NCBI RefSeq assembly: GCF_000307105.1
Contig: NC_018645.1
Coordinates: forward strand, 3,495,501 to 3,559,500
Source: Desulfobacula toluolica Tol2
GTDB lineage: Bacteria > Desulfobacterota > Desulfobacteria > Desulfobacterales > Desulfobacteraceae
Length of the DNA stretch: 64,000 nt
Direction of reading: 5' to 3'
Part shown: in pieces, positions 28,535 to 37,011 of the stretch
Layout of the letters: each line of letters starts with the position of its first letter
How positions within the stretch are numbered: the first letter of the stretch is position 1
Position numbers and translations under genes: made by a program
Notes under the pieces: generated by a model
What the model was told of the DNA's origin: nothing
Databases searched by the model: none
Seen by the model: the letters and a program-made list of their open reading frames with translations, nothing else

Positions 28535-31042
28535 ATGAAATTTGGTATTCGTAAAAAATTTTTAACCGGTTTTCTGATGCTCTCCCTTCTCCCCCTGATA
28601 GCGTTGAGCTTCTATATCCGGGCTCACATTGATTCTGTTTTCAATACGCTTTTGGAGCGTAACCGCACCGCCCTGACAAAAAATTCAATGTCCCTGCTTG
28701 AAGCCCGGGCCCAGGCCATTGCAGCCCAGGTGGAACAATTATTGTCTGCCTGTGTTGATGATTTAAGGATGCTTGCCACCCTTCCTGCCGACCCATCCAT
28801 TTATCTTGATTTTGAAGGCATTCACCAGAGAAAAATATGGTATCTGTCCCGGACCGGCCGGGAAATGAGAGAAGAGAAACCCCTTTACCGTGAAGTGACC
28901 TTTATCGATGCTCAGGGTGTGGTAGAGATCCAGGTTGAAAATAGACGGCTTGCCTCCCCGGGACAAAAGGTCTCCACTGTTTTCAACACTGATTTCGGTC
29001 TGGAAGATTATTTCAGCCTGGGCCTGGCCCTTAAGGATAATGAAATTTATGTCTCCCGTTTAACAGGGTATCACATCAGCAGGAATGAACAGCTCAATGG
29101 GGCTGCCAATGTGGAAGAGGCATCAGGTGGAAGGACTTATGAGGGAATCATTCGATTTGCCGCAAAAAAAATGGACAAAGGCATCTGCCAGGGCGTTGTC
29201 TCCCTGGCTCTGGATCACCGACACCTGATGGAATTTACCCAGCATGTTCTTCCCTTTGGCAACGGGGAAGTCCTTTTTCCAAACTATGAAAGCGGCAATT
29301 ATGCTTTTATGTTTGACGATGAAGGCTGGATTATCACCCACCCGAAGCTCTGGGATATACGAGGCTTTGATGCCAAAGGAAACCTGATTGATCCGACATC
29401 AGATGCCTATGGTGAAGAAAATCTAACGAAAGGACGGTTTCCCTTTAACCTGCTCCATGTGCCGTTTGTACATGAAAACTACCATCATATTGCCCAACAG
29501 GTGATTGCGGGAAATTCAGGTGTTAAGGAGACTGCCAGTGTCAAGGGAGTCTCCCGGGTGCTTGCCTATGCACCAGTGATATTCAACCATGGGGTGTATG
29601 AAAAGAACGGATGCTTTGGCGGGGTGACCCTGGGGGCGCAGACCGATGAATTTCACCGGTCGGTGGCGCAGACATCGGCTGAGATTGATTTCATGATTAA
29701 ACGGTTGTCCGGCAAAGCCATCCTGCTTATTCTTTTTATCGGTGTTCTGGTTGCCGCCATTGCACTGTTTCTGGCCAAAAATTTTACCACCCCCATTGTC
29801 CGGTTGACGGAAAAGGTCAATGAAATCAGTTCCGGAAATTATGATGTAAATATTGAAATCAAAAGCAGGGATGAACTGGAAATTCTGGGCGGGCAATTTA
29901 CAAAAATGGGAAGCCGTCTCAAACAGCATGAACAGAACCTTGTCCGATCCCTGGATGAACTCAGACAGCATGTGGATCTGCTCAAGAGCATCCATGCCGG
30001 CATGCTGAGCAGTCTTGTTGTTTTTAACAGGAACGGAAAGATTCTTTCTGCCAACCCCCGTGCATTTGATTTTTTCAATCTGTCCCAGGAAGAAATGCTG
30101 AAAAGTGATATTCAGACCCTTCTAGCACCTTATCCCGAGTTGATGGCCCTGACACAAAAGAATCTCAAGGACAAGGAAATCCATGGGGAATCCCTGGAGG
30201 TTAAGCTGCCCGGAGGAAAACAGATGTATCTGGAAACCTCCATCTCCAATATCCGGGGAGAGATGGAGAAAAGTGATCCGTCAACACTGTTAATCTTCCG
30301 GGATGTGACCAGGAGAAAAAAGATGGAGAGACATATCCGCCGCTCCGACAAACTGGTTTCTTTGGGCATTCTGGCCGCCGGCATTGCCCATGAAATCCGA
30401 AATCCCCTGACCGGCATCACCCTGATGCTGGATGATCTCCATGACCGAATTGCCAACCGCACCAATGACAGACTGCTCATCCAGCAGGCGCTGGAAGAAA
30501 TAGAAAAACTTGAGAATATTGTCATACGACTGCTGGAGTTTGCCTCAAGACCCGGTCATGCGCCGGTATTGGAAGATATCAACCGGGTGGTGGCGGACAC
30601 CCTGTTTTTTGTCAAAAAACAATGCAAGCAAAAGGGGGTTACCCTTCGAAGTAAAACCACACCCGGGCTTCCCCGTATTCCCATTGACCGGGAGCGTATC
30701 CAGCAGGCCCTGTTGAATATTGTTCTCAATGCCTTGAATGCACTGGAAAAGTCCAGGGAAAAAGACTCCGGCCGGGAGGATGAAATTCTTATATCCACCT
30801 GCCTTGTTAACACATCGGAAGAAAAAATAGTCGTACTTTCCATCCGGGACAACGGACCTGGAATTGCCGAAGAGGATATGGATGCCATATTTGACCCTTT
30901 TTTCAGTCATAATGCCGACGGATTCGGTCTGGGGCTATCCATCACCCATACCATCATGGAAGAGCATGGCGGCACAATTACGGTTGAAAATAAACCCGGC
31001 GGCGGTGCCTGCTTTCAGCTCCATCTGCCGGTCGTACAATAA
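28535..31042 (+). CDS. membrane sensor histidine kinase (Cache-like, HAMP, PAS)
   Basis: About 835 residues from the ATG at 28535; a GTG 39 nt earlier opens the same frame. One transmembrane helix (about 8-28) precedes a ~370-residue periplasmic sensor region that looks Cache-like, then a second helix (AILLILFIGVLVAAIALFLA), a HAMP domain, a PAS domain (SSLVVFNRNGKILSANPRAF), HisKA (GIAHEIRNPLTGITLML) and HATPase (DNGPGIAEEDMDAIFDPFF, GFGLGLSITH). The response regulator follows 37 nt later. It is divergent from the dicarboxylate operon, so it most likely senses C4-dicarboxylates outside the membrane, as DctB does. Confidence 0.9.
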   Translation: MKFGIRKKFLTGFLMLSLLPLIALSFYIRAHIDSVFNTLLERNRTALTKNSMSLLEARAQAIAAQVEQLLSACVDDLRMLATLPADPSIYLDFEGIHQRKIWYLSRTGREMREEKPLYREVTFIDAQGVVEIQVENRRLASPGQKVSTVFNTDFGLEDYFSLGLALKDNEIYVSRLTGYHISRNEQLNGAANVEEASGGRTYEGIIRFAAKKMDKGICQGVVSLALDHRHLMEFTQHVLPFGNGEVLFPNYESGNYAFMFDDEGWIITHPKLWDIRGFDAKGNLIDPTSDAYGEENLTKGRFPFNLLHVPFVHENYHHIAQQVIAGNSGVKETASVKGVSRVLAYAPVIFNHGVYEKNGCFGGVTLGAQTDEFHRSVAQTSAEIDFMIKRLSGKAILLILFIGVLVAAIALFLAKNFTTPIVRLTEKVNEISSGNYDVNIEIKSRDELEILGGQFTKMGSRLKQHEQNLVRSLDELRQHVDLLKSIHAGMLSSLVVFNRNGKILSANPRAFDFFNLSQEEMLKSDIQTLLAPYPELMALTQKNLKDKEIHGESLEVKLPGGKQMYLETSISNIRGEMEKSDPSTLLIFRDVTRRKKMERHIRRSDKLVSLGILAAGIAHEIRNPLTGITLMLDDLHDRIANRTNDRLLIQQALEEIEKLENIVIRLLEFASRPGHAPVLEDINRVVADTLFFVKKQCKQKGVTLRSKTTPGLPRIPIDRERIQQALLNIVLNALNALEKSREKDSGREDEILISTCLVNTSEEKIVVLSIRDNGPGIAEEDMDAIFDPFFSHNADGFGLGLSITHTIMEEHGGTITVENKPGGGACFQLHLPVVQ

Positions 31043-31079
31043 AGAAATTTTGAGAAACCATGATTCCGGGTAAATAAAA

Positions 31080-32456
31080 ATGAAAAATGTTCTTGTTGTG
31101 GATGATGAAGAGATCATCAGGGAAAATCTGTTCCGTATTCTCACCGAGGAACAATATGCGGTTTCCACGGTGGCCACCGGTAAAGCGGGACTTGATTTTA
31201 TCAGGCAAAATGAGGTGGATGTGGTGCTGTTGGATCTCAATCTCCCTGATATCCATGGCATTGAAGTACTGAAAAAGGCACGGGACCTGGACCCGGAACT
31301 TCTGGTAATCATCATCACCGGGTACGCCTCCATAGAATCGGCTGTGGATGCTTTGAAGCTCGGGGCCTATGATTACATCAAAAAGCCCTTTAAAGCCGAT
31401 GCCATCAAACTGATTCTCCGCCTTGCCATGGAGACCCGCCAGCTGAAAAAGCAGGTGGGTGTTCTGAAAAAAAGTCTCAATCTTCCCGATAAAACGGATG
31501 TTGTTGCACAAAGTCCCCAGATGAAGATCATTCTGACCCAGGCCCGGGAAGTGGCCCGGCATGAAGGAGCAAATGTTCTTATCACAGGAGAGAGCGGCAC
31601 GGGCAAAGAAGTGGTAGCCCAGGCCATTCATCAGGCAAGCCCCCGCCGTGACATGCCCCTGGTAATTATCAATTGCGCGGCGCTTCCTGAAAATCTTCTG
31701 GAGAGTGAACTTTTCGGACATGAAAAGGGAGCTTTCACAGATGCGGTAAAGCAGAACAAAGGTTTTTTTGAAATGGCCCAGGGAGGAACGGTTTTTCTGG
31801 ATGAAATCGGGGAAATGCCGGTTCAACTCCAGGCAAAACTTTTGGGGGTGCTGGAACGTAAAAGTTTCAGAAGAATCGGAGGAAGGCGTGATATTAAGAC
31901 CGATGTGAAGATGATTGCTGCCACCAACATTGATTTCAAACAGGCCATTGCGAAAAAAAAATTCCGGGAAGACCTTTATTACAGGCTCAGTGTTTTTCCG
32001 ATACATATCCCCCCCTTAAGGGAGAGGACTGAAGATATTGTGGCCCTGGCCAAAATATTTTTAAACAAATTCACAAAACAGTTTCACAAAAGATTCCAAG
32101 ATATGGAGGCGGATGTAAAGGAGAAGCTCATGCAATACAGGTGGCCCGGAAATGTAAGAGAGTTGAGGAACGTCTTTGAGCGAATCTGCATCATGCACAA
32201 CGATATCGCCTTGAAACGTTCACATCTTCCCCCAGAAATTGAGGATGCCATCAACAAAAAAACATCGAATTCAGATGCGTTTCTGGAAATTCCGGAAGAT
32301 CTCTATGACATCGAATCGGTGCTGGAGGAGGTGACTGCCCGCCTGATCACCCGAGCCTTGAAAAAGTGTCAGGGAAACACCACCAAGGCAGCAAAACTTC
32401 TGGGTATCCCCCGTGGGACATTACGCTATAAGATCAGCAAATTAAAAATAATGTGA
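31080..32456 (+). CDS. sigma-54-dependent response regulator, DctD/NtrC type
   Basis: 458 residues. Receiver domain (about 1-120) with VVDDEE and VVLLDLNLPD (phospho-acceptor Asp near 52) and Lys in YDYIKKPF. AAA+ domain with GESGTGKEVVAQAIH (Walker A, near 170), the sigma-54 contact loop as GAFTDA rather than GAFTGA (a common variant), and FLDEIGEMP (Walker B). The C-terminal Fis-type helix-turn-helix is NTTKAAKLLGIPRGTLRYKISKL. It should activate the sigma-54 promoter at 28307-28323. Together with the kinase it forms one transcription unit ending shortly before selC. Confidence 0.93.
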   Translation: MKNVLVVDDEEIIRENLFRILTEEQYAVSTVATGKAGLDFIRQNEVDVVLLDLNLPDIHGIEVLKKARDLDPELLVIIITGYASIESAVDALKLGAYDYIKKPFKADAIKLILRLAMETRQLKKQVGVLKKSLNLPDKTDVVAQSPQMKIILTQAREVARHEGANVLITGESGTGKEVVAQAIHQASPRRDMPLVIINCAALPENLLESELFGHEKGAFTDAVKQNKGFFEMAQGGTVFLDEIGEMPVQLQAKLLGVLERKSFRRIGGRRDIKTDVKMIAATNIDFKQAIAKKKFREDLYYRLSVFPIHIPPLRERTEDIVALAKIFLNKFTKQFHKRFQDMEADVKEKLMQYRWPGNVRELRNVFERICIMHNDIALKRSHLPPEIEDAINKKTSNSDAFLEIPEDLYDIESVLEEVTARLITRALKKCQGNTTKAAKLLGIPRGTLRYKISKLKIM

Positions 32457-32647
32457 GAAGAAGTTACCGCTCTCTTCAAAGTGTAAAGAAAAGGACGGCT
32501 GTATGTCTTCGTGATATGAGAGTCAGAACTGTAACTGAAGTATATATCGAAACAAGTAACAGTGGATGTTGTACAAACAGAAATAAATCCTCAGTCCATT
32601 TCATATAAATATAGTGAGACACACAACATTAAAATTGCCAAAAAAGG

Positions 32648-32675
32648 TTGACAAACAGGCCTCCTCAGATATACT
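32648..32675 (+). promoter_or_regulatory. sigma-70 type promoter of selC
   Basis: TTGACA (32648-32653), a 16-bp spacer, and TATACT (32670-32675). Transcription would begin near 32682, 15 nt before the tRNA. Confidence 0.75.
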
Positions 32676-32696
32676 GTACCTCGTTAATACGATTGC

Positions 32697-32794
32697 GGAA
32701 GTGCGCGGCTCACTGGTGGGGCCCTCGGACTTCAAATCCGATGTGGGGCGCTAGAACCGTCCCGGGTGGGTTCGATTCCCATGCACTTCCGCCA
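32697..32794 (+). tRNA. selC: tRNA-Sec (anticodon TCA), with encoded CCA
   Basis: 98 nt. The acceptor stem has eight pairs (GGAAGTGC with GCACTTCC), the anticodon stem-loop is TCGGA-CTTCAAA-TCCGA with TCA at 32732-32734, there is a long variable arm, and the T loop is GGTTCGATTCC. The 8-bp acceptor and long extra arm are diagnostic for bacterial selenocysteine tRNA. The CCA tail is encoded. Its last 26 nt are the attachment core for the following element, and integration leaves the tRNA intact. Confidence 0.95.
32769..32794 (+). repeat. attL core (3' end of selC)
   Basis: 26 bp identical to 40975-41000. Similarity continues imperfectly past the core for about 120 bp (see 32795-32915). Confidence 0.9.
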
Positions 32795-32915
32795 TTTCTT
32801 TTTTAAATTCTCCAAAATTTCAAAGTGTTAGACTACAGTCCTTTTGTATCCCCCCCCTTAAAACACCTACAGGACACCTACAAGTTATTTTGCCCGATAT
32901 TACAGGGTATACAAG
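32795..32915 (+). repeat. left extended repeat with putative integrase arm sites
   Basis: Imperfect copy of 41001-41120. Contains two ACACCTACA boxes at 32863-32871 and 32874-32882, 11 bp apart (one helical turn). The same box is at 40921-40929 and inverted at 40864-40872, near the right end. This pattern fits arm-type binding sites of a tyrosine recombinase. Nothing else is seen up to the gene at 33020. Confidence 0.55.
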
Positions 32916-33019
32916 ATTTATTTACAAAATACTGATGTCTTCTCCACGTTATAAACCGCCCTGAGTATCTCCTGGTACCGGTTAATTTCAAACTTCATAT
33001 TATTAAAACGGAGTCGAAC

Positions 33020-33274
33020 ATGGGCAAAGCCAAACGATTAAAAAGTTTAAGAAAACAAAAAGAATCAAAGCAAAACCGAATGACGCAAGAACAGGCAGAA
33101 AAAATGCTATACGGACATGAGTTGGTACCATTGACAGATCCCTTGATTAAAAAACTTGTTCAAGAACAGGGGATGCCCGAAAAAGACTTAAAGGATTTAC
33201 AAGCACAAGGGGCAAAATATTCCCCTGAACGAAATTCATTTTTCTTCCCCCCGGAAATGGAATGGTATGATTGA
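33020..33274 (+). CDS. small basic hypothetical protein (84 residues), element cargo
   Basis: Not recognised. The first 20 residues are strongly basic (MGKAKRLKSLRKQKESKQ), followed by an acidic/hydrophobic remainder ending FFFPPEMEWYD. A basic N-terminal tail of this sort is seen in nucleic-acid-binding proteins, but that is a guess. GGAG lies before the ATG. It is followed 74 nt later by a zinc-ribbon protein on the same strand, so both probably share a transcript. Confidence 0.55.
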   Translation: MGKAKRLKSLRKQKESKQNRMTQEQAEKMLYGHELVPLTDPLIKKLVQEQGMPEKDLKDLQAQGAKYSPERNSFFFPPEMEWYD

Positions 33275-33348
33275 ATTTTAAATGGCGTGGGAGTGTGCAA
33301 GCTCCCACACCAAACTTAACCACCTTAACGACACTAAGGAGGAAAAGC

Positions 33349-33612
33349 ATGGACAATATAATATCAAAATTTGATTTTGAAAAGAAACTGTTTACCTGTG
33401 TGTGCGGGGATACCCGTCCTTTTGATGAAACAATTATTATTAAATGCCCTTGTTGCAACGAGTATATTTTTTCATGTGATAATTGCCAAAAAAATTATAA
33501 GGTGCCCCCTGAAATTTTACCGTTTGCAAAATCGCAATCCACAATGGATGCAGAAGATGAAATTTTAATCATTGAACCTTATGTTCCCCTACCCGCTTCC
33601 AAGGTTGCTTGA
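33349..33612 (+). CDS. small zinc-ribbon-like protein (87 residues), element cargo
   Basis: Start at 33349 is set by AAGGAGGAAAAGC directly upstream; the frame is open earlier but without a site. Three cysteine groups (CVCGDTRPF near 17, CPCC near 33, CDNC near 43) suggest a zinc ribbon or double knuckle. The acidic C-terminal half has no motif. Function unknown. A strong 18-bp inverted repeat lies 24 nt past the stop. Confidence 0.6.
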   Translation: MDNIISKFDFEKKLFTCVCGDTRPFDETIIIKCPCCNEYIFSCDNCQKNYKVPPEILPFAKSQSTMDAEDEILIIEPYVPLPASKVA

Positions 33613-33636
33613 TCAAAACATTTTAATTATCCAAAC

Positions 33637-33693
33637 GGCAACGGACATTTCCAAAACCCGAGGCTTTTGCCCGGCTTGGAAATGTCCGTTGCC
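33637..33693. terminator. 18-bp perfect inverted repeat between convergent element genes
   Basis: Arms 33637-33654 and 33676-33693 are exact complements with a 21-nt loop. It lies between the zinc-ribbon gene and the convergent minus-strand gene, where a bidirectional terminator would be expected, but no T-run follows on either strand. A second imperfect hairpin with one bulged base follows at 33722-33755. Confidence 0.5.
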
Positions 33694-33765
33694 ATTGTTA
33701 ACTATTCAGGTTCCAACAACCGGATAAGATCGTGGTTCGTTCTTCACACGATCTATCCTTATTCG

Positions 33766-34485
33766 TTAGCCATTTTTATTATCCTCTATCAAATCGATTT
33801 GTTTGAGAACTAAACGGCCTAAAGCTGTAAGATCTCTATACGCAACCGAAGGTTTTCCAGTGAATTTATCAAATTCCGGAATTTTTGTGTTTCTATCAAG
33901 TCGGTAATGTGATCGAATTAAACCAATTCGCTCTAAATGTTCCCTATAGCTATTCTGCAATGCAGCTTTCTTAATTATTTTTTCATCTGTTGTCCCTAAA
34001 GTGACAGGTATCGGATCGAGAACATTCCTATGTTTATTGCGGTATTCTTCGTCACCACCCATTGTTGGAAAAAGATAGAACCTTAACCAAATGATTTCCT
34101 GATCGTTTAGCTCCTGAAGTAGCTTCAACACATACTTGGATTCAGAATATGTAATCAAATTTTCATCAAGGCCGTTCCTGACTACCGACGCTATTTGAGC
34201 TCTTCTCTCATCAGTAAGAGCTCTTGATGCCTGTACAAATCCTTCCTCAAATAAATCAATACATTCATCATTCCTTAGAAGATTTCTGAGTTTTTCAGTT
34301 GACAAATCTGATAGCTTATTATCCAGTTCCACGACGTATTTTGAAAGCCTATCAATTCGTTGATTTGGTATTAAATTGCCCACAAGTTCTGAAAGTAGAG
34401 GACCAGCAAATGGAACAGCACCAAGAATTGATTTTGCCGTAGATGAAAGAAAATCCGCTTTATTTTGATCAAGTTCATTTCCCAT
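33766..34485 (-). CDS. hypothetical protein with hydrophobic glycine-rich N-terminus, element cargo
   Basis: About 239 residues from the ATG at 34485 (AAGGG 11 nt upstream; GTG/ATG starts 9-12 nt earlier also possible). Residues about 15-45 contain GAVPFAGPLLSELVGNLIP, a hydrophobic glycine/proline segment that could insert in a membrane. A helical middle (DLFEEGFVQASRALTDERRAQ) and a C-terminal region of winged-helix look (HLERIGLIRSHYRLD, then LTALGRLVLKQIDLI) follow. I do not recognise a named family. Location on an element next to a DUF4145 gene suggests a possible defence or stress role, which is only inference. Confidence 0.6.
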   Translation of the reverse strand: MGNELDQNKADFLSSTAKSILGAVPFAGPLLSELVGNLIPNQRIDRLSKYVVELDNKLSDLSTEKLRNLLRNDECIDLFEEGFVQASRALTDERRAQIASVVRNGLDENLITYSESKYVLKLLQELNDQEIIWLRFYLFPTMGGDEEYRNKHRNVLDPIPVTLGTTDEKIIKKAALQNSYREHLERIGLIRSHYRLDRNTKIPEFDKFTGKPSVAYRDLTALGRLVLKQIDLIEDNKNG

Positions 34486-34559
34486 TGCGATCATCACCCT
34501 TTTTTCACAGTTAATGTTTTAGCTCACAGACTTGCCCTTGTGCATCGTCTGGGCTAATA

Positions 34560-34585
34560 GACACCCGGCGATTTTTCCGGGTGTC
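34560..34585 (-). terminator. 9-bp GC hairpin downstream of DUF4145 gene
   Basis: GACACCCGG (34560-34568) and CCGGGTGTC (34577-34585) pair with an 8-nt loop in the 118-nt gap between the two minus-strand cargo genes. No T-run follows on the minus strand, so it may attenuate rather than stop transcription. Confidence 0.45.
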
Positions 34586-34603
34586 CTTGTTAAGCCCGAG
34601 ATG

Positions 34604-35272
34604 TTATGTTACTTTTTTACTTTGTTCCTTTTTTAGTTGACTAGCCTTGTAATCAAGCTCATACAAAAAATTCATTAAATCTTCACTTACTTCAATGGCA
34701 AGCTTTAGATTTCGCCGATTTGGTGGGTTCAATTCATGGAGAGCTTCATTTCCCATGAATCGAAAGCTATGTAAATTTTCAACTATATTTTTCGGCAAAA
34801 TCGATGTCAATGCATCAATTTTTTTTAGCAAATTTGATCCCGAGATTTTTTTATCGACACAAATACCTTCGATCAAAGCTCTCAATCCACCTGCGCAAAG
34901 AATAAGCAATTTATTATTATATGCATCAATGGATTCTTTATACAGGCCATTAAGTTTTTTGGGAAGATTACGAAAACTTTTTAGCGGAATATGTTGTTGT
35001 TTTCGTGAAGGATGGTATGTGTAGTCATATATTTGATTGTCATATTGGTCAACCATGTTATCCATTGTGTAGCAATACTCCAAAGTTCCCTGATCACATC
35101 CAGCACAAATCCAAAACCTATAAATAATATCTTCCCAATAAAGAAGGCGACCGTCATCTTCTTCATAGAATCTCGAAGAATGCTCACCTTTTAAAATATG
35201 GTTTGTCTCATTCTCACAACTATTGCAATATATTCTTTTTTTATCAGGTAGATTTCTTGATTTTTCTGACAT
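34604..35272 (-). CDS. DUF4145 protein with N-terminal zinc ribbon, element cargo
   Basis: 222 residues from the ATG at 35272, chosen because AGAGGAAAAAC precedes it. The N-terminus has CNSC and CAGC pairs (about 15 and 55) that likely bind zinc. The C-terminal DUF4145 domain has LLILCAGGLRALIEGICVDK (near 115) and FMGNEALHELNPP (near 170). DUF4145 domains are found alone or attached to restriction and other defence enzymes, where they are thought to be helper or sensor domains. It is upstream of, and in the same direction as, the unknown gene at 33766. Confidence 0.75.
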   Translation of the reverse strand: MSEKSRNLPDKKRIYCNSCENETNHILKGEHSSRFYEEDDGRLLYWEDIIYRFWICAGCDQGTLEYCYTMDNMVDQYDNQIYDYTYHPSRKQQHIPLKSFRNLPKKLNGLYKESIDAYNNKLLILCAGGLRALIEGICVDKKISGSNLLKKIDALTSILPKNIVENLHSFRFMGNEALHELNPPNRRNLKLAIEVSEDLMNFLYELDYKASQLKKEQSKKVT

Positions 35273-35499
35273 GTTTTTCCTCTGATTAAACATAACAACT
35301 ATGTTCTACAGTTTTTTTCTGTCTACTATTCAAATTAACAAACAAGATAACACTTCTGCTGGTATCAAAAATTTTTGAAAATCACAATGATGTCTTTCAA
35401 AAACAGTGAATTTCTAACAGTATAACATTCAATTAGTTATGATAAACTGAATTCCGGGATCTATAGCATATGGAAATTAACTTTACATAAAAAATCAAA

Positions 35500-35916
35500 T
35501 TAAAAATTATCAAACAAATCAAGTTGGATCTCTTGCCTTGAATTGTTTTCATTATCCCGAAATTCAAAATCAAATATGCTGAGTTTTCCTCTCATTGGAT
35601 AAAAATCAATCATGTTGGGTAATTGCAGGACAAACCCGTATTTACCATGAAACCAGGGAGACTCATGCTTTTTTACACAATCAATCATATTGACATGACC
35701 GATTATTCCACCTCTTTCATTTTTTGATTTTTCGATGACGGCTTGATATTCGGGCCGAAGTTCTAATATCAATTTTGCTCCCTGAAGGTCAAACCCCTTG
35801 CTTGCATGAATGTATAAAAGCCCCCGATAGTAAGTGAACCAATTCCGATTTTCAATATCTTTGATTCCTTCCACAATTAGGGATGCCCACGGCTGCTTAA
35901 CACTTATCGCTTTCAT
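35500..35916 (-). CDS. ASCH-domain protein, element cargo
   Basis: 138 residues. The N-terminus (MKAISVKQPWASLIVEGIKD) and RNWFTYYRGLLYIHASKGF are the conserved RNA/ligand-binding groove of ASCH domains, near relatives of PUA and YTH folds. ASCH proteins bind RNA or act as small nucleoside amidohydrolases, and are common on mobile elements. AAGGAG is 6 nt before the ATG. Directly upstream is a palindrome (35941-35957) and a 13-codon open frame in the same reading frame that ends with TGA inside that palindrome. About 200 bp without a gene separates it from the DUF4145 gene. Confidence 0.85.
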   Translation of the reverse strand: MKAISVKQPWASLIVEGIKDIENRNWFTYYRGLLYIHASKGFDLQGAKLILELRPEYQAVIEKSKNERGGIIGHVNMIDCVKKHESPWFHGKYGFVLQLPNMIDFYPMRGKLSIFDFEFRDNENNSRQEIQLDLFDNF

Positions 35917-37011
35917 AATATCTCCTTTATCTGTTTGTCCAGGTTTTCAAAACCTGGCCCCCGGAGGGATAAAAAAACACTTTCCCATTGAATTTTTCCT
36001 CCTGGGGTCGCGTTTTTTAAAAGGTCAAAAGCGGAGGGAAGTCAAGAAAACAAAACGGAGGGTCCGGAAAATATTTTTCATATGACGCTTTTCTTTTTTT
36101 AAATATTTTTTGTTGAACCGATAATTTTTGATTGGAATAAGGAAAAATATTTTTTGGAAACCGTTTTTTTTCTTTACTTCCTGTAGTGTTGACCTATACG
36201 CGATCGACCCCCAGGAGGATAAATCAAATCTTGCAATAATGTCCAGCTCTGCTTTACCTGTTTGTCCAGCTTTTCAAAAGCTGGCCCTCGGAGAGCCCCC
36301 GGAGGGACCCCCGGTAGGGCCGTCGGAGACTCTTCCAGGAGCGCAGCGAATGAATAACTCATCTCTGATGAGTACCCGTTATACAATTTTTAATTTTTTG
36401 TCTATTTTTAGGGGACCAAAATAAACTCTATAATCTTTATTAACAGGCTTTTCAATGTTTTAAAATCAAGGTTGAGTGCACCTATATTTTTTTAAGGTTG
36501 TTGCAGATCCGGGGAGGACCGGAGCGCACGGACGCGCTACTGCACGGCACGGCGCACCGGACCGGACCCGGATCTGATTTACGCCAGGAGGAAAAATAAA
36601 ATTCTCTTGGAGAGCCCCCGGAATATACGTGCTTTTTTTAACTTGATTTATATAGAACAACTGTCACCTTTTCCTAAAGGTATATGAATGCAGCCTTTTG
36701 CGAATTTTGAAATTCAAATCTTTCCGTTGCATGTTTTTGTGCAAGTTGATTATTGCTGTTCATTTTGAGTGTTAAATTATAGAATATTTTATTTGTATTA
36801 AGATTAAAAATGATGTTAGTTAAAAACAGAACAACAAAAAGCTATTTGATAAAATTAAAAACCAGTTAAATTTTGATTTGTCAATAAAATAGCCTTTGCA
36901 CACCCTCAAGGGGAGAATGACAAAAGGAAATTTGACTTTTTTTTATTGCGGTGATTGATTCTTGGCTCTATTGCTCATAAAATTTGTAATTTATTTCTGA
37001 TTTGTTAATTT
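35917..37011. other. 1.1-kb non-coding tract with GC-rich structured repeats; candidate origin or regulatory region
   Basis: No convincing gene. Two 17-20 nt palindromes sit in near-identical contexts: CCAGGTTTTCAAAACCTGG (about 35939-35957) and CCAGCTTTTCAAAAGCTGG (about 36266-36284), each after TGTTTGT and before GGCCC(C/T)CGGAG. A CCAGGAGGA motif recurs near 35998 (inverted), 36211 and 36584, and AGAGCCCCCGGA at 36293 and 36611. At 36504-36574 a 9-bp stem (AGATCCGGG with CCCGGATCT) encloses an inner AGCGC-GCGCT hairpin. The surrounding bases are AT-rich, so these GC islands stand out. A double- or single-strand origin for the Rep is a reasonable guess. Confidence 0.5.

Noticed and set aside
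30978-32006. 342-codon minus-strand frame opposite the response regulator
   Set aside because: Fully antisense to conserved receiver and AAA+ domains; no domain of its own.
34500-34620. attC-like site (GTTAAGC beside a hairpin) between cargo genes
   Set aside because: GTTAAGC matches the right-hand core, but the matching RYYYAAC partner and typical bulged stem are missing, and no integron integrase is present.
35938-35960. Selenocysteine codon (TGA) in the ASCH leader
   Set aside because: The TGA lies within the palindrome and lacks a downstream SECIS-type stem with a GG/GU loop; the ASCH domain starts normally at 35916.
36174-36386. 70-codon minus-strand frame in the GC-rich tract
   Set aside because: Low-complexity Pro/Gly-rich translation of repeats and palindromes, with no ribosome site; better explained as non-coding structure.
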